Part shown: positions 12,301 to 23,400 of the stretch, in pieces | How positions within the stretch are numbered: the first letter of the stretch is position 1 | Layout: each line of letters starts with the position of its first letter | Assembly: GCA_907163375.1 (NCBI GenBank) | Contig: CAJQUW010003447.1 | Span: 24,167 to 88,166 of the forward strand | Origin: Prostheceraeus crozeri | Lineage: Eukaryota; Platyhelminthes; Polycladida; Euryleptidae | DNA: 64,000 bases | Reading direction: 5' to 3' | The notes under the pieces: model-generated | Database searches by the model: none | What the model was told of the DNA's origin: nothing | What the model saw: only the letters and a program-made list of their open reading frames with translations | Position numbers and translations under genes: made by a program

Positions 12301-15300
12301 TACACATTGGGGATTTAATAAATGCGGAGTTACCACTCTACCTAACATACTTACTCAATGGTTGTTCCAACTCTACTATGGTTTGACTTTCGTTCAGTTT
12401 TCATAAATAATTCGCTTTTTTGAGAAGGAAATGCGTCGCATTTTCAAGCATGATACAGCCTCCTTACTCCATGAGAATGAGGGCTGTCTGATTTTGCACT
12501 GTTCCTTCAACATGGAACAGCTTAGATTTTTTTATTTTGTCTTTTTTTAAATGTTCAAAACATACAGCAGTGTCACTCGTCGGTTTAAAATGATCTCGTC
12601 CTTTTTCATTATCTCCCTGTGCGTTGATCGACTCCGTATAGCTGACTAGTCACGAAACATGCTAGCAGCGGCTATCAACACTTATCTGATCATTGGCATA
12701 GAGGTAGAATATCTTCCCTGTTATATCTAGAGCGCTGACTGTACATGACTCGCCGGCGAGAAGCTGTAACACTCATGGCGATGGGAATTCCCAAAATTGT
12801 AGGGCATAAAGATTGAGGGTCAGTTTATCTGCATCGTGTGAACGCGAGTGTTAGCCATGGTTGGCAGTTGTGCGGCTTACAATTGTACTAAAAGAGGAGG
12901 AAATTTGCACAGATTTCCTCTTAACAAACCAGCGCTTCTCCAAAAAGGGATCAAAAATATTCGTCGTGTCGACTTTAAGCCCGGTAAACACTCACGCATT
13001 TGCTCCGAACATTTTCGCAGCGAGGATTACAAGCAAGGACTTAAGCGGCGACAGTTAAAATCAGAGGCAGTGCCTTTTTGACCTTCCATTCCACTTGAAG
13101 ACGGTAAACAAAAAACGTGCATCGCCGAAAAAACGATCTGCTCCTACCAAACAATCTTCAGGTGCATCCCTCGTCGAAAAACAGCGCCGTGTATTCCTCG
13201 ATCATTCGTATTCTATACCCAAAGATCCGACGGACATCATAACAAATCTACATGAAAGGAATAATTCTCTACATCGTCGAATTAGAACATTGCAACAGAA
13301 TTGTCGACGGAAAAACTCAAGACTACAAAAATTAGGTGAGATTTTAAAAGGTATGTTGGATAAACGATACATTGAGCAGGAAGTGTACAGAATCCATAAG
13401 GAGTCGTTTTCCGACCTTACAAGCGCCATTTTCAAGCATGAGCATGAATAGGGAAGATATATTCTACCTCTATGATCATTGGCAGGCATGACGTCATCAC
13501 ATCTCCTAAAGTTGATGATTGCGGTTAACTAATGCATCAAACGTGTATCTAGTACGATTGACTAGGCATACAACTAAGTAGTCATTGGGACAAGGTTGAA
13601 AATCAGACCGAACTCCACTTTTAAGTAATATCGCTTCAATAAAGCTTGGATTTTTTCGTATGTTCAATGTATCAAACTTCTAAATAATACCCGATATATT
13701 GTGAAACTATTTACATTTCGGTTTATTATTTTGCAGTTGAAACCTCTATATGCAACCTTCTACAGCACTAAATAAATACATGCATTTGACTGACATTCAA
13801 TGAATATTTGATCGGTATCATTGATATTGATATTCATTCAGGTCTAATTCATCCACATACTAGTAAGAAAGACTCAACACTCATAAAGATGTTACACTAT
13901 ACATTTCTATATGCTACGGATGACTTAGGCTTCTATATAGAAAACACAAATTGCAGGTAGTCAATGATTAATTTAGTAGAATTGTCAATAATAAGTCAAA
14001 AAACACACATCATGAAATGCCAATAAAATATCAGATATCGGACAGGACTTGCACAAACAAATATGCTGGTGCTCTCTGCTTATACTGCCGAAAAATAGGA
14101 AGTGGCGGTCATTGCAGTTGGCGGTTAATAACTCCAGCGATTTAATTTGAGTTAAATGCTATACCATATTGAGATCAAAACGGCTTTTCACCAACAACGC
14201 TTTTTGATCTTCAACATAATGATAGTGTTTAGTATGTTGCTTCATAACCTTGCTTTCAAATATGGTTTTACAACCGTGCTTTAAAAAATTCGTAGAAAAC
14301 ATAGCATATAGTGTTGTTATATAATTAAGACATGGCTGCAGATCCCTCTATCATTTCAATTGTTTTAAACCTTGTTTTAAGTGTACCGGTTAGTGATTTT
14401 GCTCATCGGCCGATTACCGACTACTCGGTGGAAGTTGGTCGATTACTTCTGAAAATCGAAAATCGACGCTTTCATTATACTGAAAGAATCAGTTCAGATC
14501 ATACACACACCATCATAAGACATATACTGAATGTTCCACGCAAAAGAGCCTTGTGATGCTTTTTTGGTTACATAGTTTCTACTGACATCCTCATCATCAT
14601 TATTTTTACATGCATCATCATTATCATAATCAGGGCTCGTAAATGCTGAGAGAAAAAAGACGGAAATTCCTAACACATTCGCATACACGTGTGTTCAGAT
14701 CGCAAATTTCAAATTAGTGTGAATGGCTTGTTCCATAAATATGGTAGTGTAAAAAGGCTTAATTTGAGATTCAGGGTGGAGGCCAGATTTCAAGATTCGA
14801 ATTCCCCGGCTGTTTCATCGAATTTTCACGCTATTTTTTATATTGATTAGATACATGTTATTCCAATTACATAGATGAAAATTATCCGGACACTTCTATT
14901 TAGACTATTTTATCATTAAATTTGAGACCCTGTTTGAATTTTACCACCAGTTTTATGTGCTAGGAAATGAACGATATCTGACTATACCGCGCTCATTTTT
15001 CAAAATTTGTGAATTCTGTGAGCGGTGGTTCTTAAGTTTATAGACATATTCCTGTACGCAGTGACCTGCAGCCAGTGAACTACTGATACGATCTAAATGA
15101 TATCATAACGATAGAAAAGTTTGTTTCTTGAACTTTCCAACAATAAAAAAATACTTCATTATCATCATCTGATTCATGGAATTCTAAGAAGTTGAATATA
15201 AGAATGAAAGAAATTTCTATGCGACCAAAATTTTCAAGCATGTTAAGTTGAAGCAACAAATGAGAAGCAACAACCATGACAGAAACCATGATATCAAAAT

Positions 15301-18142
15301 GCACATGTTAATGGGACACCAAGTTATCAAGAAATACCGACAAGAGGAACCAGAAAAACTGCCACACTAGACGAGGACCGTGAAGGCCAGAAGAATTCCC
15401 TCTTATCACCTTTTCGTATCAGCTTGCGTAGAAACAAAGGACGCATGGTAGCCGTCAGTTACAAAGTTTATGTTTTATGTTTCCAGCAATGTCAGGTATA
15501 ATACTGCAGAATCAAGGTCTCGATACTTCATGATTCAAAGGATAGCAAAGACAGTGCAACGCAGTAATGCTTATTCTGTATTGAAGACAATACCATCGGA
15601 TTAAACCATGGCATAAGCTTCTTTAGCTGGTTTAATTTGACTCAATGTGACTTTGTATTCCTCGTCATCAAATTATTCAACTTGCTTCTTCTTCACATTG
15701 TGTAATCAATTTCCGTCAGATTCTTGTAATTGATTTTTATTGTAATAATATTCAGAAGGGTGCCGATAAATTCTAAAAATGTTTGCTTATTAATTGAGAA
15801 TGCACAGTTTTTGAAAATATAACGTCTCAAAGGCAATTTTCTACTTCAGCCTAGCCTGTTTCAAAGTTGAAGTCTGAAAAATTGACTGAAAGCAAAAAAT
15901 TACATTGATAGAGTTACAAAATTACAATGATCAGTTGATGAAAGTTAAATACATGTACTATACATATTTTGTGATCATTAGAGAGTACGAAAAATGAACC
16001 TTTCTGTCAAATAGATCACGGGCTGCAAGCCACTGAATATAGGCCTGATCATCTGTGCTCGCTTAAAAAACTTTAACCGGCCAAATAAGTGATTTAATGT
16101 GTGGGCCTAATTAAGCAATTTTTTTATGGTTCGGATCATTTTCAAAAACAATTGGCTCAATAATATGTAATTAAATTATAAATGAGCTATCAGTCAATCT
16201 CGCATTCTTGAAATATTTTCTTTGGCCGTCGATTAGTAATGCGGTACACTTTGTAAGAAATACATGCGTGCATGTCGAGGTTAACCGGCAGAACAGGTCC
16301 TGATAGCTGGGCATTTTTTTCTAGGCATATGGAAGGCTAGCAAAATTTACTTGCTAATTTACATAGAATGGCATTTATTAACTTATTTTTCGCGTTTCTG
16401 GTATAGTCGGGACCGGAAGAGAGAGAAAAATCTTAACCGCTAGCAGAAGCTCCAGATGGCTCTATATAAAAGCGACCCGGTTATTTGGAAGCAGTGGTCT
16501 GTACATAATCCCTATTGGTTTGGGTGACCTTCCTGTCACGATTTACTGTGAGGTTTTCGAACTCATCACTTAGCTTAGCCATTGACTTTTATTCGAAATA
16601 TCAACGAAAACTCTAATGCAATTTTCTGTCATTGGCAGCATTGGCATGATTTTGGACTGATATCATCCTCAACTTGATGTGGATGCAGGCGCATAAGTAG
16701 CCTCCACCGTTAAATTGCGTGATTCTTCCTTAGATTTTCTATTGCTCAAAAAGTTGTAATTTTGTGAAATATCTTTCAACCAATGAAATTGATAACGTAA
16801 GATAAACGATCATTTACATATGACTTTTTTAGGGGTAGAAACACAACTAGACGAGTATCTGCTGATGACTGACGGACTACAGTATTATGTTTTATATCCC
16901 TTAATCGGTAGCTGAAGTAGTGGTCGATGTATTGTATTTCAAATGAAGAACAAATGAAGAAATGTTGGATTTGATGAAGCATTATAGGCGGATTAAGAAA
17001 CTGGCGATAAAAAATTCAAGTGAAGAAATGGTATTTTTCATCAATATTATTTTCCATGTAGTCTTAGGTACAGTGTGTATAGTTCCATTGTTTGCGGTGC
17101 AGTAGAGTGTCATTGCACTCGTAGTTCTATGTTTTAACTCCACTTTCCCAATTTTTATCCATCGGTCTCCTGTTGTTTTATAATATCCATTTTCAATTTC
17201 CTTAACCTATGGTGACCATTGTCCTATTCTATTTCCACTATCAACATCTGTATTCGGTACAGTATATTAGACGTCTGTTTTGAACGTGTATGCGGCAGTG
17301 TTTGGAATCCATGGTATTAGTGCATTAACAGTAAGAATGAGTAGTGTTATTAGTCTTAAGATTTCCAGTTTTACCAGATATTGGGCAGAAAACAACGCAT
17401 CATGCAAAAACCTAGTAAGTGAACAGCACTTGGATGAAATCGAACTCGCTACTTTCGAAACAGTTGTCAAGACGGCGACCACAAAAGCTAGCAACCCAGT
17501 TGACGCTTTCGTGTTGACTTCATTGTGTTATTTAATAACACAGTGACAATTAGACCCACATTTGGGTGATCAGTTAGCTTTAGTTAGCCAAACCAATCCT
17601 ATGAATATGGCAAAAATATGAACCATGTGCTAGCATTGCAATATGCATTAATAGAAGAGAAACATGAAGATATTCAACTTACATACTCCAAGTACTCCAT
17701 ACCATGGCAATTCTGCAGTTACATGCAGTTGCTCTAACATTTTCAAAATGAAATCACTCGGAAAATATGATTCTCCCAGACCTAGGCTGTTGAAAGTAGG
17801 TTCTCCAAGATGATTGTACAGTATATCAGCACTTGATTCATCGACTGTGGACGGAGGAGTTGGGGGTTCGGGAATGAAGAATTTTTCTGTAGATTTTGCC
17901 GCCTGTTCAGTTATACTCGCAGATTGCTCTTCAGAAAATGTGGTCGTTGTAACGGAGAAATTTAGAGAGCTGTTCATGAAGGCATTGAGTGATTTATAAT
18001 CAAGACGCTTTAAATGATGGATTAACAACCGTGTGTTTCTTGCATTGTGATGTGAATTCAGTGTTGATGTAGATAAACGCTGGTAATTAGTTATCAGCCT
18101 GTTGATTCCTTTCAATCTGATAATTGTTCGTGACACAGACAT
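218..18142 (-). CDS. OXA1L: OXA1L-like mitochondrial inner-membrane insertase, 5' two thirds (5 coding exons seen)
   Basis: OXA1/YidC/Alb3 family proteins insert proteins into the mitochondrial inner membrane. Five minus-strand exons (18142-17683, 6882-6739, 3590-3502, 683-519, 322-218) have AG/GT borders and join without a stop into exactly 321 codons. The N-terminus is rich in Arg, Ser and Thr and nearly lacks acidic residues, as in a mitochondrial presequence. The family signature then appears in order: EPTFNSLGLG before the first membrane segment, ELPWYGVLGV, VRCVLFPLIV, the loop NNMPTIKRLQERM, SFLQRNDV, FLSAIRQMANYPIASMQDGG, FWFADLTLPD, and MKYVMRGLPV with a hydrophobic segment ending MNMPA. 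The last membrane segment and the C-terminal tail lie left of the window. Animal OXA1L is usually about 430-440 residues, so roughly a quarter is missing. A splice acceptor just before the first ATG suggests an untranslated first exon upstream. Identity rests on recalled family motifs, not on a search. Confidence 0.9.
323..518 (-). other. OXA1L intron 4 (195 bp)
   Basis: Short GT-AG intron between exons 4 and 5. I see no other element in it. Confidence 0.8.
519..683 (-). CDS. OXA1L: OXA1L coding exon 4
   Basis: This 165-bp exon is phase 0 at both ends (acceptor TTTTTTAG, donor GTAAGTCA). It encodes 55 residues with the strongest family signature in the window: ISFLSAIRQMANYPIASMQ, then DGGLFWFADLTLPDTY, then a hydrophobic segment. 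Confidence 0.92.
1103..3040. repeat. Fold-back element (long inverted repeat, left arm interrupted)
   Basis: The right arm (about 2560-3040) pairs inversely with two separate left blocks: 1103-1235 and about 2090-2440. The inner blocks share, for example, GGTATCTTCAGAATCC against its reverse complement near 2640-2660. The outer blocks share the reverse complement of TCGAAAGCTAGTATTCTCA. By eye, arm identity is about 85-95%. The gap in the left arm (about 1240-2090) holds a minus-strand LINE fragment, so the LINE probably arrived after the fold-back formed. Confidence 0.75.
1510..2080 (-). pseudogene. Non-LTR retrotransposon reverse-transcriptase fragment
   Basis: On the minus strand near 2060 the sequence reads MIKFADDIVCLVPIFGND, which contains the RT catalytic motif (FADD). 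It continues after frame breaks with SLLGIQYDNRLKWNEHV and then VLSILEYCSALFVGMNKR and HQIICGHHCKC, typical of the RT thumb and C-terminal region of Jockey/CR1-like LINEs. Several stops and shifts make it a dead fragment. It resembles the fragments at 26.8 kb and 35.9 kb and sits inside the left arm of a fold-back. Confidence 0.7.
3502..3590 (-). CDS. OXA1L: OXA1L coding exon 3
   Basis: This 89-bp exon runs from acceptor TTACAG to donor GTAAGTTC, phase 1 to phase 0. It encodes SRASQELTSFLQRNDVVSVK and SMFLFPVMN, matching the OXA1 segment just before the second membrane helix. Confidence 0.88.
3591..6738 (-). other. OXA1L intron 2, nothing recognised
   Basis: About 3.1 kb of AT-rich intron. 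Short open frames on both strands (for example 5471-5734 plus) match no family I know and have no supporting signals. Confidence 0.6.
6739..6882 (-). CDS. OXA1L: OXA1L coding exon 2
   Basis: This 144-bp exon has an acceptor CTTCCAG and a donor GTAAGTTT, phase 1 to phase 1. It encodes TIIVRCVLFPLIVNFRKKS and the following matrix loop NNMPTIKRLQERMDTARLQN, the family's first membrane helix and coiled loop. It lies 10.8 kb from exon 1, so that intron holds most of the inserted elements in this gene. Confidence 0.9.
8129..8723. mobile_element. Non-autonomous inverted-repeat element with CAGGG/CCCTG ends
   Basis: The outer 160-170 bp on each side are inverted copies (about 70% by eye). They share TTATCTCCCC, TTTTCAAATTTGTCT and TTCTACCCACAT. 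The left end begins CAGGGCAC and the right end finishes with CCCTG, a terminus common in hAT-type elements. The 8-bp flanks match at only 5 of 8 positions, so the target duplication is not convincing. There is no coding capacity. Confidence 0.5.
9349..9825 (+). CDS. THAP-type zinc-finger protein ORF, possibly a first exon
   Basis: The N-terminal 90 residues form a THAP domain, a DNA-binding zinc finger shared by animal THAP proteins and P-element-type transposases. Ligands are C5-x3-C9 and C52-x2-H55, with the conserved Trp at 34, FKP at 43-45 and AVP at 87-89 (AVPSL here). I chose the ATG at 9349 because THAP domains start within a few residues of the first Cys. A basic tail follows, then a good splice donor (GATG/GTAAGTTT, intron starting at 9749), so the coding part may end at 9748 and continue elsewhere. 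I found no following exon. It lies in an OXA1L intron on the opposite strand. It could be a domesticated gene or a transposase head. The domain call is firm; the gene status is not. Confidence 0.6.
   Translation: MVQCCVDKCTNKTDDPRDLAFYTFPKDKRLKQLWCNNIGRTDFKPTRHSVVCSAHFKKKDKIKNLRYFMLKDQYKIRQPLYRLSKEAVPSLRIGVPGRKLLTIFHRKRTNAKEKLTKTDTNFDSNDEMLDFSDGKFENAYLLLLIYLITFQIAINFFW
10920..10986. repeat. Hairpin-like ACCGCC/GGCGGT repeat
   Basis: The inverted words ATAGACCGCCA and TGGCGGTCTAT lie about 35 bp apart, with an extra GGTGGCGTTCTATTAGAGGG between them. A weaker related, inverted arrangement occurs at 14,091-14,130. Such subterminal patterns occur at transposon ends; the family is not identified. 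Confidence 0.35.
12857..13451 (+). pseudogene. THAP domain plus coiled coil, broken by a frameshift
   Basis: The first frame (12857-13081) encodes a THAP domain with C5, C10, C49 and H52, FKP and AVPF, but the invariant Trp is replaced by Gly at residue 31. It stops at TGA right after AVPF. A second frame (about 13086-13451) continues with a Lys/Arg/Ser linker and a heptad-like coiled coil (NLHERNNSLHRRIRTLQQNC), the order seen in P-element/THAP9-type transposase N-termini. A one-base shift near 13,080 would join them. No catalytic region follows. Short inverted repeats (12,690-12,721 and 13,450-13,485) bracket the ORF, suggesting a truncated transposon or nested insertion. Confidence 0.6.
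17683..18142 (-). CDS. OXA1L: OXA1L coding exon 1 (presequence to first membrane segment)
   Basis: The exon starts at an ATG four bases after a pyrimidine-rich acceptor (TTCTCGTTTTAG), so a 5' untranslated exon probably precedes it. It encodes 153 codons plus one base and ends at GTAAGTTG. Residues 1-40 (MSVSRTIIRLKG...) look like a mitochondrial targeting peptide. The C-terminal part holds EPTFNSLGLG and PWYGVLGV. The first base of the last codon (T) joins CC of the next exon to give Ser. Confidence 0.88.
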
Positions 18143-18146
18143 TCTA

Positions 18147-18713
18147 AAACGAGAACGCAGAAAATATAATCAAATAGTAAACTGAAATTCTTCTCATTAC
18201 ATGATATTTCTGAGATCACAAAATACATCCAGGAAATGTCTCATTTTGATAACTCATAATAAAATAGCAATGTATTTAGAAATAACAGATCATCCATTTT
18301 TTGAATAGAGTAATATCTTTAGACTCTGTAAAATAGATTTCCGTGTGAGTTAAGCTTTGGATCCGAGGTCATTGCGTCAAATGAAAAACCGATAAGAGAT
18401 GATTCATCACATATGATTATTTAAACCACAGTTATTTCCGTTGTAAGAATGAAGATTCGAATATTTTCAGAATTTCGGTGTTATGCAAACTGCAGTGGTT
18501 GAAATCACGTAAATTGATTGACAAAATATTAATCGAAATAAACAGTTTTCCAATTTTGAATTCCTAGCAATTTCATATAAATACGTGCGCATATTGTTTC
18601 ATGAATTGATGGGAGCTGCTCTTTTTCCATGAGCATTATGACGTAATGTAGGAATGTGAGTAATACTGTGATTCCTATAGGTAGATCTTCTTAACAGAAA
18701 TACACTACATTAA
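18147..18713. other. Sequence upstream of OXA1L, nothing definite
   Basis: This should contain the OXA1L 5' untranslated exon and promoter if they are close, but I see no clear core promoter motif. The stretch is AT-rich. Confidence 0.4.
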
Positions 18714-20494
18714 CAGGGTTCCTACGCGACAGGGAAATCTGGAAAAACTCAGGAAATTTTTTGCCTGTCTGTCAGTTACAGTGAATTTACCGGGAAGATG
18801 GTATTTTCTAGTAAAAACCTGGAAGATACAGGAAACTGTTGCCGTCATGACATGAGTAGAAGAACCTAAAGACTAAATAATAAACTTAACTAGGATTAAA
18901 ATTGTTCTATGTAAAATACGTTTATTACTTTTTTATCAGGGCCCATTAAGCAATTTTGGAGAACTCAAGACGTTATATTCTGTTCTATGGACAATTTACT
19001 ATTTCTTTCTTTTTTTCTACGCTATGCACATCGTAAAGGTTCTATGTTTTCGAACATCACAAAAATGACTATTTTCTCCAATTCCATGATTCCGAGTGCC
19101 AGATTTTTTGTAGAGGTTTTCCGCATCTTTGTTATTATACATAGTTTGATGATGCACAGAGATGATCATGAGAAACGTTGCAGAAATGAATGGTGTTAGA
19201 GTTGGAGGTGACAATATGAATAATTTTCGATACGCAGACGATACAGTACTTATTTTCTGACAATGAGGAGAAACTATACGCTATCGTCGACAAAGTGACA
19301 AACGAAAGTGATGAGGAAGGATTCGACATCCATCGCAAGAGATCCATTGAAATGATATTTTCAAAGAAGCATAACACTCCTCGCACCAATATCCTCGTGA
19401 AAGGTGTGGTCTTGGAGCAGGTGTCTCACTTTCAGTACCTGAGCAGCAACGTGACGTCGGATGCAAGGTGTGATGAAGATATCAAGCGGCGGATTGGTAT
19501 GGGAAAGACGGCATGTAAGAAGATGGAAAGGGTGCTTGCTTCACGTAACATTGGCGTGGCAACGAGAATCCGACTACTTAGATGTTACGATACTTCTCTA
19601 TGGATGTGAAGCATGGTCCATAAATCAGAGGATGCAGGCAAGGTTGGAAGCGGCGGAGATGTGGTTCCTCAGGCGGATGCTGCATATCCCCTGAATACAT
19701 AAAGTTAGCAACGAAGCCGCACTCGAATGCACATGTATATCAAGGCAATTGATGATGACAATCTTTACAAGGCAAATACGGTTCCTTGATCATTTCCTTC
19801 GGAAGAAGACATGCGAAGATCTTGCTCTAACTGGCAAAATCGAAGGAAGGAGAGATCGCGGATGTCAACGATTGTCCTACATGGGTTGGCTTGAGAAAGT
19901 GACAGGCAGGAGAGCCACGACCATCATAAGAATGTGCAAGAGACGAGATGAACATTCAAAACAGCCAAAATGATTTGAACATCATGCGTCTCTGAAAATT
20001 TTTGAACAACAAAATTATCACTTGTTTTTTAAGGGTTTGGATCTTGATACAATTTAAGGTTCAAATGTGATTGCAACTTTACAGTGATTGCAATAATTCA
20101 GCAAAGATTGCCTTAAAAAGCTCAAAAATGTTTTAGTACTCATATACATTTATTACGGCAAATGGTTTTGTTTGCGCAGCAGATGATTGACAAACCGTTT
20201 TCTTTTACATCTGTAACTTTTGAGAGACTTTCTCGCGTCTTTTATTTACAATGCTTTCTTGAATCAGACAATTTTGTAATAAGAATATTATATTTTTGCA
20301 GTGTATTCTGTTTTGTTGTTAGTTACAGAATGCATTGCTGCATTGACCAAGCATGCGAAGTGCGTAAAATGTTTAGGTTGTAGCATCATGGGGCCAATAT
20401 GTTAAATACATGGTCATAGTAATTAAGACATTGAAGATATCGAGCAACGACCAAGGAAAATGCAGGTAAAAATATTTACGAAATGGGAACCCTG
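18714..20494. mobile_element. CAGGGTTCC-ended (hAT-like) element carrying a LINE insertion
   Basis: The left end reads CAGGGTTCC followed by repeated CAGGGAAA-like words, and the right end is GGAACCCTG at 20486-20494. Such ends are typical of hAT-type non-autonomous elements whose interior is rich in GGGAAA/CAGGAAA words. The interior is interrupted by a LINE RT fragment (19186-19973). Flanking 8-mers do not match, so the pairing of the two ends is an inference. Confidence 0.4.
19186..19973 (+). pseudogene. Non-LTR retrotransposon RT C-terminal fragment
   Basis: After MNGVRVGGDNMNNF comes RYADDTVLI with the YADD catalytic box. A frameshift follows, then EEKLYAIVDKVTNES, FQYLSSNVTSDARCDEDI, KRRIGMGK, and after another shift YGCEAWSINQRMQARLEAAE, MWFLRRMLHIP, and finally LTGKIEGRRDRGCQR. 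This order is the thumb and C-terminal region of the widespread endonuclease-reverse transcriptase LINEs. At least three frame breaks show it is inactive. The 5' endonuclease and most of the RT are missing. Confidence 0.8.
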
Positions 20495-23400
20495 ATTACC
20501 GAAAAAAGTTTCACACTTGACAAGTGTTGCCACCAGGTCCGATGGACATTTTCACGCCGGACCATAAAATTCACGCCAAATTTAGGCATTCCTTATTTGA
20601 CAGTGAATTTCAAACTCAAGAGGATATCCAAGCGGCACATTTTCTAAGAGTCCCTAGGTTTTCAATTTGCACCTATGACCATGCACGTAGCGAGAAAAAA
20701 GGAAGTTTCATGCTGCAAAAATGCTGTTCATCATGTCGTCAAAAGTGTCAAAAGTAGCACCTTCATTTTCACTATATTAATAGACCAAGAACCCGATTCG
20801 ATCGGGAAAAGTCGGAACAGCACAAAAACAGTTTTGGCATTGATCGACCCATACACAGTTAAGTGAATGCTTATAAAGGAGAGAGACCTTAATTTCTTCC
20901 ATTACATTATGTGCTATTTTCCAGCATAGCACGATTTTCGTAGATTAATTTTCTTCCATCCCTGGGCCTATTTCGATGCACTCGTCGGCAATCTGGGATG
21001 CATTTCAATAATTATCTAGGTCACATGGCGACTAATTTTAACTTCACGACTTTTGTGCACATCATGGATCCCTTAATAATAATAACCTTAATTCTTTGGT
21101 TCATAAGTGCGTGCATACATTCGGATAACACATGAGGCACAAGATTTGCGACGCTGATGCGGAATAGCATATTGATAAGGCTTGCAATATATCGTCCGTG
21201 CATTGTTAAAAGCTAGTATTAATTGAATCCTGTAACGCTGAAGAGCGCAAAATGATCACATATAATGAGTGCTTTGGCATCGAAGGTGCCTTGAGCAAGG
21301 TATGAACACTTAATGTGCTGAATATTGAAAGCATAAGGATATTGGAAGTAAATTAGTAGCAACACCTGGTACGCAGTAGAGTACCTGGTACGCAACAGCA
21401 AACTGCAGTTTAAACGGAATGTATTTAGAATTCTGTGCATTCGCGTCAAAACGCAACATAACTCGTCCTATTTGGAGGCAAATAATTTTCTTGTTGAGAA
21501 AGAGAAAATATTTTTATTCATCTGAAATCATGTACAATTATCTGTTTTACTGCGAGTCCAAATTTTTACTTAACTAGTTGAGTGGACGGGCAATGAATAA
21601 ACGGAAAAGATAGCAAGCAGCGTGATATTCCCATCTTCCACCGTGTGTTTGAGATCCTTTCTGCAACTTATCGCGACGTCGACCGCCTACTGCGTAGTAG
21701 TAAACGAACATGCTTCACTGAATCTGGAAAGCGAGACATCTTCCCTTAGGCTACTACTATCATGCATGGACTCCAAGGTCAGGAATTTTTGCCATAAGTG
21801 ATTCTTGCCAAACGGGTAATATAATGTTATACAATCAATTTTTTCAAACAAATGAATCAAGGAAATGGATTGCAGAGAAATCTTGTCGAACAAATGAACG
21901 CGTCGACGTCAGGTCATTTGGTTGATCTCAATTCCCTCAGACTGCTCCCGCCTTCTAGAGATGTAGAGGTTCCGGATGCAGTGTCTGCTCGGTGACACAA
22001 GAAGGCTGAGTATTCCGTGCCCGCCCCTCGCACCAGATTCATCGTAAATTATTTCGCAAGATTTGTACATCCACGCATTACACCTTACACTTAAATCATG
22101 CGGTGCCGCATTTGCTCTATCCTGAATATGGGTTAGACCTCAAATCCATAAAGATAAAAGATCATCGATCATCTTCATAATCATGTCCTCCAGATTCTAC
22201 TTATCGTTTGGCGTCCAATTTTTGAGGCAACAGCTGAAGCATCAAGGACTTTCTTTTGGGTCATTGACAGGGCACTATCTCAAAATTGTTGACTAGTCAA
22301 GCACGGTGGCCCTTGTTGACCTGAACGACTTGCACCAAACCGTGGATATTGAATTATATGACATCGATCCGACTGCACGGACAAGGAAATATTTACTGTA
22401 TTAGATATTGTCTCTCAACGTAATTGACTTAGTTTTCTTCATCAGCATCGCCTGGAAAAGTCTGCTGCACATCACAGTGACCCCTAATGCAAATGCTCAA
22501 TGTTTAACGAATGTGACACATCTGTTCAGCTATTGACATGAAATAAAATATCTAAATTTCTCAACATAATGCAAACTATTACGTGAAGGGTTAAAAGAAC
22601 GAATATCACTGTGCGCATGATGTGCCTTCTTAATCAAATTTTGCAGATTTCGCTGTCACGTTCAATTTTCTTCTTTCACAGCTGCTTGCTGTACAAATTT
22701 TACAGCTCTTGAGGATACTGATAAATCAGCTATCATCTCGATGGATTGTAAATCTGAATACTAGTGCAAAACGAATGGAATAAAGCAAAAAGTAAAAAAA
22801 TAAGTAAAAAAATAGATAAAAATGCAATTATATAATTGAAACCACGCATGCAAGACATTCAACTCGTGGAGATATTAATTGATATTATTACATTAGTGTG
22901 TATAAACACGATCACAGAAAAGCCTTGCAAAAAAATATGTCAATACCGGAAAGAGTGAAAGCGCAAGAATTTAATGATTGATGACGCAGGTGATAAAATA
23001 AGTGCGGCAATGTCAGACGTAGCGTCTCACTTTAGGGACAGTTTCTATTCAATCTGGAAAAATGAGAAACTTATTTTAGCTCAAAATTAATGTCAGCCAA
23101 AGATATTTTTCATATGCATAGTCCCTTCTATGCTACTGAATGTCTTTGTTTTGAACATTTGCCGTGTGGAAGTACGAGAAATTTGGCCACATTAATAAAT
23201 CATACTTTTCTGCTCATATTGTGTCTTCATCAAGATGACTGTTCTCAGGCTGTCAAGAATTGAGTCATCAGAATGTAGGTGTCATCCATTGTATAAAGGG
23301 GATAACCTTTCCATGACGAGTTTCATCGTAAAGCTTGACTTGTGCTAATAATAATCATAAGCATACACATTTTTAATTAATGTAGATTTTGTACATATTT

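Larger units (their letters stand above)
6883..17682 (-). other. OXA1L intron 1 (10.8 kb), host to transposon remnants
   Basis: This large intron holds a CAGGG-ended inverted-repeat element (8129-8723), a THAP ORF (9349-9825), a repeated ACCGCC/GGCGGT hairpin region (about 10.92 kb) and a second THAP ORF with coiled coil (12857-13451). The stretch from about 14.1 to 17.7 kb shows nothing I recognise except a plus-strand TATA-like CTATATAAAAG near 16,460. Confidence 0.65.

Noticed and set aside
16440-16520. TATA box CTATATAAAAG followed by a possible small RNA gene
   Set aside because: No known snRNA or other RNA sequence follows, and TATA-like words are expected in AT-rich DNA.
21980-22500. 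Possible degraded retroelement coding sequence
   Set aside because: Short open pieces such as NYFARFVHPRITPYT, but no catalytic motif in any frame.
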